A stretch of DNA of 64,000 nucleotides, taken from the NCBI RefSeq assembly GCF_014596445.1, contig NZ_MECL01000211.1, positions 1-64,000 of the forward strand, in the 5' to 3' direction. The stretch is from Streptomyces sp. CBMA29. GTDB lineage: Bacteria > Actinomycetota > Actinomycetes > Streptomycetales > Streptomycetaceae. The notes under the pieces were generated by a model, which saw only the letters and a list, made by a program, of their open reading frames with translations, had not been told where the DNA came from and ran no database searches. Made by a program: the position numbers and the translations under genes. Of the stretch, positions 33,326 through 42,277 are shown in pieces (within the stretch, counting starts at the first letter, position 1; each line of letters begins with the position of its first letter).

Positions 33326-34147
33326 ATGGTCGCGTTGGTCTCGTACGTCGCGTTGAGGAAGACCCAAGTCCAAGCCCGAGTCCAAGCCCTGCTGCGCACC
33401 ACGGCTCCGGCGCTCGCCGCGCTGGGCCTGTTCGTCATGGCCACCGGCTGCGCGGGGGGCGGCGGCACCGGCCATGTCGCGATCGGCGGCGTCGGCCCCT
33501 CCCCGAGCGCTCCCCACGACGTCCCCCCGGACGGCGACGTGATCCTGGTCCCGCTCGACGGCCCGGCCCCCGGCGCCCCGAAGCCGTCCCGTACGCCCTC
33601 GGGTACGGACACCGGCACGAGCGCGGGTCCGCGCACACCGTCCTCCGGAGCGCCCCGGTCGCCCTCCTCGCCCCACGGGACCCCCACGACCCCCGGCGGC
33701 CCCGGCAGCGGCTCGACAGCCCACGCGGGCGGCGGCACGGACTCCGGTACGGGCTCGGGCTCGGCCACGGGCGGCGGTACGGGGTCAGGCGGCACGGGCT
33801 CAGGCGGGTCCGGTGCGCCCGGCGGGGCCACGACGGCGCCGCCGTCGGCCGCGCGGCTGACCGTGAGCGCGCCCACGCGTACGGCGGACGCGGACCGCTG
33901 GTGCGAGAAGGTCGCCGTCACCTTCACCAACGCCGGGGGTCTGCCGGTGACGGCGGGCACCGTCACCTTCGGCACCCACGTCGTCGGCGGGCTCGGCGTC
34001 GACTGGGCGACCGTGGAGACGGCGAAGCCCGTACCGGTGCCACTGGCGGGCGGGGCGTCGCGCACCGCGTCCTGGGACCTGTGCGTGGACGCCTGGCGGG
34101 TGCCGCTGGGCATGCACATCGAGACCAGGGACGTCACGCTGTCCTGA
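33326..34147 (+). CDS. Lipoprotein with Gly/Ser/Pro linker, function unknown
   Basis: A ~273-residue exported lipoprotein. The lipobox is MATGC (Cys about residue 42) after a hydrophobic segment. A ~130-residue Gly/Ser/Thr/Pro linker follows (GGGTGSGGTGSGGSG), then a compact C-terminal domain of ~95 residues with two cysteines (DRWCEKVAVTFTNAGG and SWDLCVDAWRVPLGMHIETR), probably an immunoglobulin-like beta sandwich held by a disulfide. No known family is recognised. Start ATG 33326 or GTG 33323; the ribosome binding site is unclear because the preceding hairpin is close. Confidence 0.65.
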   Translation: MVALVSYVALRKTQVQARVQALLRTTAPALAALGLFVMATGCAGGGGTGHVAIGGVGPSPSAPHDVPPDGDVILVPLDGPAPGAPKPSRTPSGTDTGTSAGPRTPSSGAPRSPSSPHGTPTTPGGPGSGSTAHAGGGTDSGTGSGSATGGGTGSGGTGSGGSGAPGGATTAPPSAARLTVSAPTRTADADRWCEKVAVTFTNAGGLPVTAGTVTFGTHVVGGLGVDWATVETAKPVPVPLAGGASRTASWDLCVDAWRVPLGMHIETRDVTLS

Positions 34148-34281
34148 CCGGCGCCTTCACAGCGCGGGCCCGGCCCCGGCTACTCCCCCGAACCCTCCAC
34201 GGACCTGTCTGCGGATGTCTGCGGCGATATGCCCCCGTTGGCACATCCTGCTGCGTAGGGACGGGCAGGGCGGGCGGGCGG

Positions 34282-34467
34282 TCAGCGCATCGCGAGCGCG
34301 ACCACCGCGATGACCACGACCACCGCCACGATCACACCGATCACCAGGCCGACCTTGCTGCGGCCCTGCGCCCGCTGCACCTCGGCGGCGGGCGGCTGCT
34401 CGTCGACGAAGGCACGGAACATCTGAGTGTTGCCGGCCGGGTCGTAGTTGTTCTCAGGGTTCGACAT
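34282..34467 (-). CDS. Small single-pass membrane protein (61 aa)
   Basis: A 61-residue protein beginning MSNPENNYDPAGNTQMFRAF. It has a polar N-terminal half, a basic junction (RSKVG) and one C-terminal membrane helix (LVIGVIVAVVVVIAVVALAM). By recall, this layout and the NYDPAGNTQMFRAFVDE motif are conserved in Streptomyces. The internal ATG at 34467 fits that N-terminus; the open frame upstream is not supported. Function unknown. Confidence 0.72.
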   Translation of the reverse strand: MSNPENNYDPAGNTQMFRAFVDEQPPAAEVQRAQGRSKVGLVIGVIVAVVVVIAVVALAMR

Positions 34468-34644
34468 GCCGCCTGACCCTAGCGTCTCGACGGAAGGCCC
34501 CGCACCCCCGCCCGGCACGGTGGCCACGCGACCTTCGGCCCGAGCCGTTCAGGCAACCCAGACACGTACCTCTTGGGCGGATACAGGCGGTTCCTTTGCT
34601 GAATCTTTGCCGCGATTCCGGGCAAAGAATTTGTCTGGCACAAC

Positions 34645-34672
34645 CAACTACTTTACAGTTGCTTCAGGCAAC
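34645..34672. promoter_or_regulatory. Overlapping inverted repeats, MarR operator candidate
   Basis: GTTGC-TTCAG-GCAAC (34658-34672) is an inverted repeat in an AT-rich leader, and CAAC...GTTG (34645-34661) overlaps it. The position 75-100 bases before the MarR gene fits autoregulation of the MarR-exporter unit. Confidence 0.55.
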
Positions 34673-34746
34673 CAAAGATCACAGCGGACTCACAGGATCA
34701 CAGACTCACAGGCAGCTCCCGCAGCGGAAGGACAGGTGACCGTCGC

Positions 34747-35229
34747 ATGGCGGACCGCGAGCAGTGCGTGGAACTCGCACACCAGCTCCGCGCCACCTTC
34801 GTCGTCAGCCGCGAGATCGCCCGGGGGATGCCGGCCGAGACCCCGCTCACGGCGGTCATGGTGCTCGGCGCCCTCGACCGCCACGGCGAGCTGCGGATGA
34901 GCAGGCTCGCCGAACTACTGGACGTCGACATGTCCGTGACGAGCCGTCATGTCGCCTTCGGCGTCGAGCGCGGCTGGATCGACCGGGCCCCCGACCCGCT
35001 GGACCGCCGCTCGCGGCTGCTGCGGCTCACCGAACACGGCACGCGGACACTGCGGTCCTCGTCCGACCGGGCCGCCGCCGTGGTCGCCGACCATCTGGCC
35101 GACTGGCCGGACGCCGACGTGGCCCGGCTCTCCGAACTTCTCGCCCGGCTGCGTGACAGCTTCGGCGACTGCCGCACCGCCACCGCGCGCCGCGGCGCCC
35201 ACCACATAACGCGCGCCCAGACGGGCTGA
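34747..35229 (+). CDS. MarR family transcriptional regulator
   Basis: A 160-residue winged-helix regulator. The DNA-binding part is HGELRMSRLAELLDVDMSVT (recognition helix) with the wing in IDRAPDPLDRRSRLLRLTEH, containing the D-x-R-S/R motif typical of MarR. N- and C-terminal helices form the dimer. It lies 12 bases upstream of a multidrug-type exporter and probably represses that unit until a phenolic or antibiotic ligand binds (inference from family). The ATG at 34747 has GGAAGGACAGG upstream. Confidence 0.92.
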   Translation: MADREQCVELAHQLRATFVVSREIARGMPAETPLTAVMVLGALDRHGELRMSRLAELLDVDMSVTSRHVAFGVERGWIDRAPDPLDRRSRLLRLTEHGTRTLRSSSDRAAAVVADHLADWPDADVARLSELLARLRDSFGDCRTATARRGAHHITRAQTG

Positions 35230-35241
35230 AGAGGACTGAAG

Positions 35242-36957
35242 ATGGCAACAACAACCCAGGCCGGCAAGCGGGACGGGCAGGCACCGGAACCGGGCCCCGG
35301 CGCCACGGACGCCGCGCCCATGTCGCACCGGCAGATCATGGAGGCGCTGTCCGGGCTGCTGCTCGGACTGTTCGTGGCGATCCTGTCGTCCACGATCGTC
35401 TCCAACGCCCTGCCCCGCATACTCGCCGACATCGGCGGCGGGCAGAGCGCGTACACCTGGGTGGTCACCGCCTCGCTTCTCGCGGTCACCGCGACCACCC
35501 CGATCTGGGGCAAGCTCTCCGACCTGTTCAGCAAGAAGCTGCTGATCCAGCTCTCGCTGGTGATCTACGTGGTCGGCTCCGTCGTGGCCGGTTTCTCCAC
35601 CAGCCCCGGCATGCTGATCGCCTGCCGCCTGGTCCAGGGCGTCGGCGCGGGCGGTCTCTCCGCGCTGTCGCAGGTGATCATGGCCGCGATGATCTCGCCC
35701 CGGGAGCGCGGCCGTTACAGCGGCTACCTCGGCGCGACCTTCGCCATCGCGACCGTCGGCGGCCCGCTGATCGGCGGCGTCATCGTCGACTCCACGCTCG
35801 GCTGGCGCTGGTGCTTCTACGTCGGTGTGCCGTTCGCCGTCGCCGCGCTGATCGTGCTCCAGAAGACGCTGCACCTGCCGGTGGTCAAGCGGAAGGTACG
35901 GATCGACTGGACCGGCGCCTTCCTGATCACCGCCGCCGTCTCGCTGCTGATGGTGTGGATCTCGCTCGCCGGCCAGAACTACGCGTGGGTGTCCTGGCAG
36001 AGCTACGTGATGGTGCCGCTGGCCCTCGTGCTCGGCGCGCTGTTCGTCTACACCGAGACCCGCGCGGCCGAACCGATCGTCCCGCTGCGGCTGTTCCGCA
36101 ACAAGACGATCACCCTCACCTCGATCGCGAGCCTCTTCGTCGGTATCGCGATGTTCGCCGGCACGGTCTTCCTGAGCCAGTACTTCCAGCTCGCCCGGGG
36201 CAAGACCCCGACGATGTCCGGCATCATGACGATCCCGCTGATCGGCGGGCTGTTCATCGCCTCGACCGTCTCCGGCCAGATCATCACCCGCACCGGCCGC
36301 TGGAAGGCGTTCCTGGTCTCCGGCGCGATCCTGCTCACCGCGGGCTCCGCGACCCTCGGCCTGATCCGCAACGACACCCCGTACTGGGAAGTCGGCGTCT
36401 ACATGGCCCTGTTGGGCCTCGGCGTCGGCATGATGATGCAGAATCTGGTGCTCGCCGTGCAGAACCAGGTCTCCGTCGCGGACCTCGGCTCGGCCAGCTC
36501 CCTGGTCACCTTCTTCCGCTCGCTGGGCGGCGCGGTCGGCGTCACCGCGCTCGGCGCGGTGCTCGGCAACCGCGTCACGCACTTCGTCACCACCGGCCTG
36601 GCCGACCACCACATCACCGGCGCCGGGACCGGCGGCGGCATCCCGGACGTCGAGCGACTGCCCGCCCCCGTCAGGGGGATCGTGGAGAGCGCGTACGGCC
36701 ACGGCATCGGCGACGTCTTCCTGTACGCCGCGCCCTTCGCCCTGCTCTCCTTCCTGCTGGTGATCTTCGTCAAGGAGACCGCCCTGCGCACCAGCAGCGG
36801 TTTGCAGCAGGCTGAGGCGGGTACGGGCCGAGCGGCGGAGATCGCGGTCGCGGAGCTGGCGGCGGCCGAGACCGGCGCGGCGGACATCGCCGCCACCCAG
36901 CCGGGTACGCCCGAGGCGGAAGCCGTCCGGGACCGGTCGGGCGACCAGACCCGGTAA
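35242..36957 (+). CDS. MFS drug:H+ antiporter, DHA2 (14-TM) family
   Basis: A 571-residue EmrB/QacA-type exporter with fourteen predicted helices. Seen: VAILSSTIVSNALPRILADI in helix 1, WVVTASLLAVTATTPIWGKL with the motif A loop, SDLFSKKLLI, the antiporter motif C region TFAIATVGGPLIGGVIVD and LGLGVGMMMQNLVLAVQNQV. The ~60-residue cytoplasmic tail is Ala/Thr/Glu-rich. Co-transcribed with the MarR gene (GAAGAGGACTGAAG before the ATG at 35242). Its substrate is probably a toxic small molecule sensed by that regulator. Confidence 0.93.
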   Translation: MATTTQAGKRDGQAPEPGPGATDAAPMSHRQIMEALSGLLLGLFVAILSSTIVSNALPRILADIGGGQSAYTWVVTASLLAVTATTPIWGKLSDLFSKKLLIQLSLVIYVVGSVVAGFSTSPGMLIACRLVQGVGAGGLSALSQVIMAAMISPRERGRYSGYLGATFAIATVGGPLIGGVIVDSTLGWRWCFYVGVPFAVAALIVLQKTLHLPVVKRKVRIDWTGAFLITAAVSLLMVWISLAGQNYAWVSWQSYVMVPLALVLGALFVYTETRAAEPIVPLRLFRNKTITLTSIASLFVGIAMFAGTVFLSQYFQLARGKTPTMSGIMTIPLIGGLFIASTVSGQIITRTGRWKAFLVSGAILLTAGSATLGLIRNDTPYWEVGVYMALLGLGVGMMMQNLVLAVQNQVSVADLGSASSLVTFFRSLGGAVGVTALGAVLGNRVTHFVTTGLADHHITGAGTGGGIPDVERLPAPVRGIVESAYGHGIGDVFLYAAPFALLSFLLVIFVKETALRTSSGLQQAEAGTGRAAEIAVAELAAAETGAADIAATQPGTPEAEAVRDRSGDQTR

Positions 36958-37261
36958 CCCGGAGGGCCGGTCACCCGGCCCGCAGGAACTCCCGGCCGAC
37001 TGTCCTGTTCCCACAGCGGAGAGGTCCAGGGCGGCGGACGGGACCGGGTCCCGGAGGACGGCCGGAGCAGGGGACGGCCGAGGCCGTCCACCGGGACCCA
37101 GCACGAAGGGTGTGCCGCCGGAGCCGATGTCACGGCACGGCGGCCCGCCCGGCACGGCGCCCCGCACGGACCGCGGGCATCACGAGCGCGCCCCGCACGG
37201 ACCGCGCCCCGCACGACCGCGCCGGAGGCGATCCGGCGGGTGCCCGGCGTAGGGTGCTGGC
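36958..37261. other. Intergenic region with hairpin and GC-rich direct repeats
   Basis: No gene is seen. A 7-bp hairpin (GGGCCGG-TCAC-CCGGCCC, 36964-36981) follows the exporter stop and may terminate it. Around 37155-37225 there are three imperfect copies of GCGCCCCGCACGGACCGCG. Confidence 0.5.
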
Positions 37262-37723
37262 ATGGCTCCCAACATCGCCACGAATACGTCCGTCACGCTG
37301 GATGAGCTGCTGGAGTTCGTACGGCCGCGGCACCGCGCGATCCTGCTCACCACCCGTTCCGACGGCAGCCCGCAGGCGTCCCCGCTCACCTGCGGGGTCG
37401 ACGACTCCGGCCGGATCGTCGTGTCGACCTACCCCGAGCGGGCCAAGACGCGTAACGCCCGCCGTGATCCGCGCGCCTCGCTCGTGATCCTCTCCGACGA
37501 GTGGAACGGCCCCTGGGTGCAGGTCGACGGCACCGCCGAGGTCATCGACAGCCCCGAGTCGGTCGAGCCGCTGGTCGAGTACTTCCGCAACATCTCGGGG
37601 GAACACCCCGACTGGGACGAGTACCGCTCCGCGATGGTGCGGCAGGGCAAGTCCCTGATCCGCGTCTCCCCGGAGCGGTGGGGTCCCATCGCCACCGGCG
37701 GTTTCCCGGCCCGGCTGGCGTAG
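37262..37723 (+). CDS. PPOX-class F420-dependent oxidoreductase
   Basis: A 153-residue split-barrel flavin/F420-binding protein: FVRPRHRAILLTTRSDGSPQ, SPLTCGVDDSGRIVVSTYPE, RAKTRNARRDPRASLVILSD and WVQVDGTAEVIDSPES match the actinobacterial PPOX-class F420 family. It is expected to use reduced F420 in a two-electron reduction of an unknown small molecule. A single gene, with an ATG at 37262. It is convergent with the transporter operon; the gap is filled by GC-rich repeats. Confidence 0.88.
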   Translation: MAPNIATNTSVTLDELLEFVRPRHRAILLTTRSDGSPQASPLTCGVDDSGRIVVSTYPERAKTRNARRDPRASLVILSDEWNGPWVQVDGTAEVIDSPESVEPLVEYFRNISGEHPDWDEYRSAMVRQGKSLIRVSPERWGPIATGGFPARLA

Positions 37724-37739
37724 GACGGATTCCCGGTCC

Positions 37740-37845
37740 CGCCGGGGGGGTCAACCCCCGTGCCCCGAGCGGTCGTTGACCTCAGCCGCTCGGGGCTCGA
37801 CCGCTCGGGGCACGACCGCTCGGGGCTCAGCCGCTCAGGGCGGCG
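37740..37845. repeat. Tandem CCGCTCGGGGC repeats between convergent genes
   Basis: Four direct copies of CCGCTCGGGGCTCGA-like units, plus an opposing GCCCCGAGCGG copy, let the segment fold into several alternative hairpins. It spans the stop of the permease gene and may act as its terminator. Confidence 0.6.
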
Positions 37846-39056
37846 GTCGGGTGGGTGCGGGCGGCGCGGATCGCCGGGTAGAGCCCGGCCACCGCGCCGA
37901 TGAACAAGGTGGCGCCGACCGCGATCAGCAGGGTCACCGGCGGCACCGACAGCGGCCAGTCCTTGATGACGGCGAAACCCGCCGTCACCGCGACGCCGAG
38001 GGCCGAGCCGAGGACGCCGCCGAGCGCCGAGAGCAGCAGGGCCTCCGCGAGGAACTGCGCCCGGATATGGCGGCGGGTGGCGCCCAGCGCGCGGCGCAGC
38101 CCGATCTCGCGGCGGCGTTCCAGCACGGAGATGATCATCGTGTTGGCCACGCCGATGCCGCCGACGAGGAGGGCCACGGAGCCGAGCCCGACGAGCAGCC
38201 CGGTGAACGCCTGGTCTGCGGCGTTCTTCGCGGCGAGCGCGTCGGAGGGCCTGGACACCGTGACCTCGTCGGGCGCCCGCGGGTTGACCGTACGGCCGAG
38301 GCGGGAGCGTACGGAGTCCACGGCCGCGTCCGCCGAGCGCTCGTACACCACGGTCGGGCTGCCGTCGTAGCCGAACTGCGAGCGCGCGACGGGCGTGCCG
38401 ACCAGCGCCGAGGTGTCCAGCTCCGGGGCGAGCGGCACGGCTTCGAGGATGCCGACCACGGTGAAGTACCTTCCGCCGAGCCACACTTGGGAGCCGGGGG
38501 TGACAACTCCCAGCCGTTCGGCGGTCTTCGAGCCGAGGACGACGGCGGGGAATTTCGCGGTGGCGGCGTTGAGCCATGATCCGGCCGCGAGCCTGGCGCC
38601 CACGGTGTCGAGCAGGCGGAGGTCGGCCGCGCGGGCGGTGATGCCGCCGGTGGCGTCCTTGTCGGACAAGTGGCTGCGGTACACCGAGACGTCGAGGTCG
38701 CCGTAGCCGCTGGTGCTCTCGACGCCGTCCAGGAGGCCGACCTTCGCGATCGTGTCCTGCGGCAGCTTCGTGTCCTGCCCGAAGAGGCTCTTGCCCGCCT
38801 GCGCGGTCAGCAGATTCGTACCGAGCTGGGCGAGTTGGGCGTTGAGTTTCGCCTGACTCGACGCCGAGATGCCGACGACGGCGATCATGGCGGCGATGCC
38901 GATCGCGATGCCCAGCGCCGAGAGGATCGCGCGAGCGGGACGGGTCCGCAGCCCGACCGTGCCGAGCCGCAGCAGGTCGCGGCCGAGCAGTCGCGAGCGG
39001 GGTGGCCTCCGGCCCGGACGCGGTGGAGAGGCCGCCGCCGCGGCCGGGGCGCTCAT
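37827..39056 (-). CDS. ABC transporter permease, MacB/FtsX type
   Basis: A 409-residue permease with the MacB layout. An N-terminal helix lies in [20 protein letters not shown], then a large extracytoplasmic domain (about residues 60-270, with [15 protein letters not shown]), then three C-terminal helices of the FtsX domain ([54 protein letters not shown]). Works with the ATPase just upstream (ATGA overlap) and the HlyD-like adaptor. Such monoderm MacAB-like systems export peptides or respond to wall stress; the adjoining two-component system suggests an inducible export function. Confidence 0.9.
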   Translation of the reverse strand: MSAPAAAAASPPRPGRRPPRSRLLGRDLLRLGTVGLRTRPARAILSALGIAIGIAAMIAVVGISASSQAKLNAQLAQLGTNLLTAQAGKSLFGQDTKLPQDTIAKVGLLDGVESTSGYGDLDVSVYRSHLSDKDATGGITARAADLRLLDTVGARLAAGSWLNAATAKFPAVVLGSKTAERLGVVTPGSQVWLGGRYFTVVGILEAVPLAPELDTSALVGTPVARSQFGYDGSPTVVYERSADAAVDSVRSRLGRTVNPRAPDEVTVSRPSDALAAKNAADQAFTGLLVGLGSVALLVGGIGVANTMIISVLERRREIGLRRALGATRRHIRAQFLAEALLLSALGGVLGSALGVAVTAGFAVIKDWPLSVPPVTLLIAVGATLFIGAVAGLYPAIRAARTHPTAALSG

Positions 39057-40600
39057 GCGGACGCCCTTTCGCCGGAGGCACCGGAGGACGCGCCTCGCAC
39101 CGCCCCCCCGCCGCCCGCCCCGGCGGCCCCAGCGGCCCCGGCAGCTCCGGCTGCTCCGGCAGCTCCGGCAGCTCCGGCAGCTCCGGCAGCTCCAGCTGGC
39201 TCGGCCGCTCCGGCTACTCCGGCAGGCTCGGCTGCTCCGGCAGCTCCAGCAGCTCCAGCGGCTCCCGCACCTCCGGCTGCTCCGGTTGGCCGGGCCGCTC
39301 CGGCCGTCGCAGGCGCTTCGGCCGCCCCGGCAGGCTCGGCAGGCTCGGCAGCTCCAGCAGGCTCGGCTGCTCCAGCCGCTCCAGCAGCTCCAGCGGCTCC
39401 AGCGGCTCCCGCACCTCCGGCTGCTCCGGTTGGCCGGGCCGCTCCGGCCGTCGCAGGCGCTTCGGCCGCCCCGGCAGGCTCGGCAGGCTCGGCAGGCTCG
39501 GCAGCTCCAGCAGGCTCGGCTGCTCCAGCCGCTCCCGCAGGCTCGGCAGCTCCGGCAGGCTCGGCTGCTCCAGCGGCTCCCGCACCTCCGGCTGCTCCGG
39601 GTGCTCCGGTTGGCCGGGCCGCTCCGGCCGTGGCAGGCGCTTCGGCCGCTCCGGCAGGCTCGGCAACTCCAGCGGCTCCCGCACCTCCGGCAGCTCCGGT
39701 TGACCGGGCCGCTCCGGCCGTCTCAGGCGCTTCGGCCGCCCCGGCAGGCTCGGCAGGCTCGGCTGCTCCAGCGGCTCCCGCACCTCCGACTGCTCCAGCC
39801 GCTCCGGCGGCTCCGGCAGCTCCGGTTGGCCCGGCCGCCCCGGCTTCCCCGGCCGTCCCGGCTTCCCCGGCCGTCCCGGCCGTCCCGGCCGACCCCGTCG
39901 ACTTCGAGTCCGACAGGACTCGTCCGTCGCGGATCGCGATACGGCGGGGCAGGCGGGCGGCGAGGTCGGTGTCGTGGGTGATGACCAGGACGGTGGTGCC
40001 CTGGGCGTTGATCTCGTGGAGGAGCTCGACGACGCCCGCGCCGGAGGCCGAGTCGAGGTTGCCGGTCGGCTCGTCCGCGAGGAGCAGCGGCGGGTCGCCG
40101 ACCACGGCGCGCGCGATGGCGACGCGCTGTCGCTCGCCGCCGGAGAGCTGGTTCGACTTGTGGTCGTGGCGGTGGGCGAGCCCGACGCGGTCGAGGACGG
40201 CCCGTGCGCGCTCGCGCCGCTCGGAGCGGGGGACGCCCGAATAGAGCAGCCCGTCGGCCACGTTGTCGAGCGCGGTGACGCCGTCGGCCAGGTGGAACTG
40301 CTGGAACACGAACCCGATCCGGTGCGCGCGCACGGCGGAAAGGGCGCGGTCGGAGAGGTCGTTCACGTCCACCCCTTCGATGGTGACCGAGCCCGCGGTG
40401 GGCCGGTCGAGGGTCCCGATCAGGTTGAGGAGGGTCGATTTGCCGGAGCCGCTGGGGCCGACGAGCGCGACCAGTTCGCCCTTCCGCACGGTCAGGCTCA
40501 CCCCCGCGCACGCCAGCACCGGCGGTTCGCCGTAACCGCGCTCGACGTCGCGCAGCTCGATGATGGCGCCGGGCTCACTGCTTTCTCTGGTGGCGCTCAC
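39053..40600 (-). CDS. ABC transporter ATPase (MacB/LolD type) with ~280-residue Ala/Gly-rich tail
   Basis: Residues 1-235 form a complete ATPase: Walker [11 protein letters not shown]-loop [12 protein letters not shown], signature [14 protein letters not shown], Walker [14 protein letters not shown] and switch ITHD. Most relatives stop near 230-260. Here the chain continues for ~280 residues made almost only of A, G, P, E and T, with repeated blocks such as [14 protein letters not shown]. The tail is encoded by a high-copy minisatellite and is probably disordered. The GTG start overlaps the adaptor stop (GTGA), and the stop overlaps the permease start. Confidence 0.9.
   Translation of the reverse strand: MSATRESSEPGAIIELRDVERGYGEPPVLACAGVSLTVRKGELVALVGPSGSGKSTLLNLIGTLDRPTAGSVTIEGVDVNDLSDRALSAVRAHRIGFVFQQFHLADGVTALDNVADGLLYSGVPRSERRERARAVLDRVGLAHRHDHKSNQLSGGERQRVAIARAVVGDPPLLLADEPTGNLDSASGAGVVELLHEINAQGTTVLVITHDTDLAARLPRRIAIRDGRVLSDSKSTGSAGTAGTAGEAGTAGEAGAAGPTGAAGAAGAAGAVGGAGAAGAAEPAEPAGAAEAPETAGAARSTGAAGGAGAAGVAEPAGAAEAPATAGAARPTGAPGAAGGAGAAGAAEPAGAAEPAGAAGAAEPAGAAEPAEPAEPAGAAEAPATAGAARPTGAAGGAGAAGAAGAAGAAGAAEPAGAAEPAEPAGAAEAPATAGAARPTGAAGGAGAAGAAGAAGAAEPAGVAGAAEPAGAAGAAGAAGAAGAAGAAGAAGAAGAGGGGAVRGASSGASGERASA
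39070..39905 (-). repeat. Minisatellite encoding the ABC ATPase tail
   Basis: Two levels of repeat are visible. The first is a 12-15-bp module (variants of GCAGCTCCGGCAGCTCCGGC). The second is a ~110-170-bp higher-order unit that recurs about four times (near 39268, 39408, 39577 and 39676), each copy containing CCCGCACCTCCGGCTGCTCC and the stretch coding [10 protein letters not shown]. Reading frame is kept throughout. Confidence 0.8.
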
Positions 40601-41667
40601 AGTCCCGGCACCACGACCCTCTGACCCTCGGCGACGCCGTCGCCGGAGATCTCCACCCGGCCGCCCGCGAACAGGCCGGTCTTCACGGGGACGCGCGTGG
40701 TCCTGCCGTCGGGGCCGACGACCTCGACGCCGAACCGGTCGCCGTCGAGGGCCTGGAGGGCGCCGACGGGTACGGACAGCACGTGCTCGCGCGTCGCCGA
40801 GGGGAACTCGACGGTCACCGTCGCCTGCTGGAGCGCGCCCACCGCGGCGGGGTCGGCCAGCGAGACGACGACGGGGATCACCACGGCCTTGCCGCTGCCG
40901 CCCTCCTTCTCCGTGGGCACCCCGACACCGGTGACCGTGCCCTTCGTGGACGTGCCCGAGGGCAGGTCGATGGTCACCTTGCCGCCCACGACGGCCAGTT
41001 GCTGATCGGCGAGCTTGAGGTCGACGTCCACCTTCTTGTCGAGTCCCGTGATGCCGAGGACCGGCGCGCCCGCGCCGAGCCGGTCGCCGACGGACACCTT
41101 CACGGCGGCGACGCGTACGTCCCCCGGCACGAAGACGACCCGGCCGAGTTCGACGGTGCCGGTACGGCGCTGGCCCGTGGCCTTCTGCCAGGCGCGGACC
41201 GCCTCCGCCGTGCGCGCGGTGAACTTCTCGTCGGGTTCGAGGCCGAAGTACCCGAGCTTGGCGAGGCTGCGCTCCAACTGCTTGACGTCGGGCCCGTCGT
41301 CCATCCCGGCGCGGAAGGCGCGCCAGGCGGGAAGCGGCCCGCGGAAGAGGAACACCGGCACGTTGTCGACCGCGAAGAGCCGCTGGCCGAGCCTGATCCG
41401 CGTTCCGGTGGCGGGCAGTTGGGTGACCGTGCCGTCCAGCCCGCCCGCGATGTCGCGCGCGACGGCGAAGGCGAGGGTGCCGGAGTTCTTGGTCGTACCG
41501 GTGAGCGTGCCGCGCTCGACCGGCGCGGTGTCGACGTGCGGGGTCTCCTCGGCGGTCGCGGGCGAACGGTCCCTGCCGTACGCGTAGATCCCGGCGGCGC
41601 CGCCGCCCCCCAGCAGCAGGACCACCGCGAGGGCGGCGCCGGTCACGGCGAAGCGTTTCCTAGCCAT
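40597..41667 (-). CDS. HlyD/RND-type adaptor protein with peptidoglycan-binding domain
   Basis: A 356-residue membrane-anchored adaptor. It has an N-terminal membrane helix (about residues 8-28). A biotinyl-lipoyl/barrel part begins [21 protein letters not shown]_binding_1-like domain follows (about 118-165: [32 protein letters not shown]), then beta-barrel segments ([26 protein letters not shown]-like [13 protein letters not shown]). In monoderms such proteins link MacB-type permeases to the wall. Its start overlaps the lipoprotein stop by eight bases and its stop overlaps the ATPase start. Confidence 0.87.
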   Translation of the reverse strand: MARKRFAVTGAALAVVLLLGGGGAAGIYAYGRDRSPATAEETPHVDTAPVERGTLTGTTKNSGTLAFAVARDIAGGLDGTVTQLPATGTRIRLGQRLFAVDNVPVFLFRGPLPAWRAFRAGMDDGPDVKQLERSLAKLGYFGLEPDEKFTARTAEAVRAWQKATGQRRTGTVELGRVVFVPGDVRVAAVKVSVGDRLGAGAPVLGITGLDKKVDVDLKLADQQLAVVGGKVTIDLPSGTSTKGTVTGVGVPTEKEGGSGKAVVIPVVVSLADPAAVGALQQATVTVEFPSATREHVLSVPVGALQALDGDRFGVEVVGPDGRTTRVPVKTGLFAGGRVEISGDGVAEGQRVVVPGL

Positions 41668-42187
41668 TGGGGCGCACGCCCCCCATGTCCGCGTTGCCGC
41701 CGCTCCCGCACTTGGCGACCACGTCCTTCGGCGCGTCCTGCGGGACGGTCAGGCCGATGACGCCCTTGCCCGGGTCGGGGACGTCGACGCCGTTGTCACG
41801 GAAGCACTTGGCGCTCTTGAGCGCGTCCTCCTGCAACTGCTCGTCCGACTTGTTCTGCGTACCGGGTACGGGCGGCGGGTCGCCGAGCGTCCCGCGGCAC
41901 TTCGTACTGGCCTTCTCCAGCGCGGCCATGTCCGAGGCGTCCTGCGACTCGGTGACGGAGAGGCCGCCCTTGCCCGCGTCGGGGAAGTCGATGCCCTCGG
42001 CGCGCATGCACGCGGAGAAGGCGAGCTGCCAGTCCTCGAAGCTCTTCGCCTTGGCGGTGGGCTTGCCGGTGTCAGCCGTGCCGCCGCCGTCGTCGTTGCC
42101 GCCGCCGCAGGCCCCGAGGAGCACGATCGTCAGCGGGAGCGCGGCCACGGACCCGAGCAGGCGCCGGCGCTGCTTCGTAAGGAACAT
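41660..42187 (-). CDS. Small lipoprotein of the transporter operon
   Basis: A 175-residue lipoprotein with lipobox LLGACG (Cys about residue 23). The mature part contains two matching halves: FSACMRAEGIDFPDAGKGGL and SAKCFRDNGVDVPDPGKGVI. This suggests an internal duplication with paired cysteines, about four in total apart from the lipid Cys. Proteins of this kind often precede MacAB-like genes in Streptomyces; they may bind the cargo or sense its presence (inference). The start is the ATG at 42187, with GGACGACACC upstream. Confidence 0.8.
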   Translation of the reverse strand: MFLTKQRRRLLGSVAALPLTIVLLGACGGGNDDGGGTADTGKPTAKAKSFEDWQLAFSACMRAEGIDFPDAGKGGLSVTESQDASDMAALEKASTKCRGTLGDPPPVPGTQNKSDEQLQEDALKSAKCFRDNGVDVPDPGKGVIGLTVPQDAPKDVVAKCGSGGNADMGGVRPNG

Positions 42188-42277
42188 GGTGTCGTCCTTT
42201 CGGCGCGGCACCCCGTGGTGCCGCTCGTCCCGGACAGTCCACCGATCCCCCGGTTGCGAGGGAGTCAAGGGATTTTC

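Noticed and set aside
39070-39905. Regularly spaced repeats resembling a CRISPR array
   Set aside because: Repeats and spacers are not distinct units, lengths vary, and the whole stretch is an open coding frame continuing the ABC ATPase. No cas genes are nearby.
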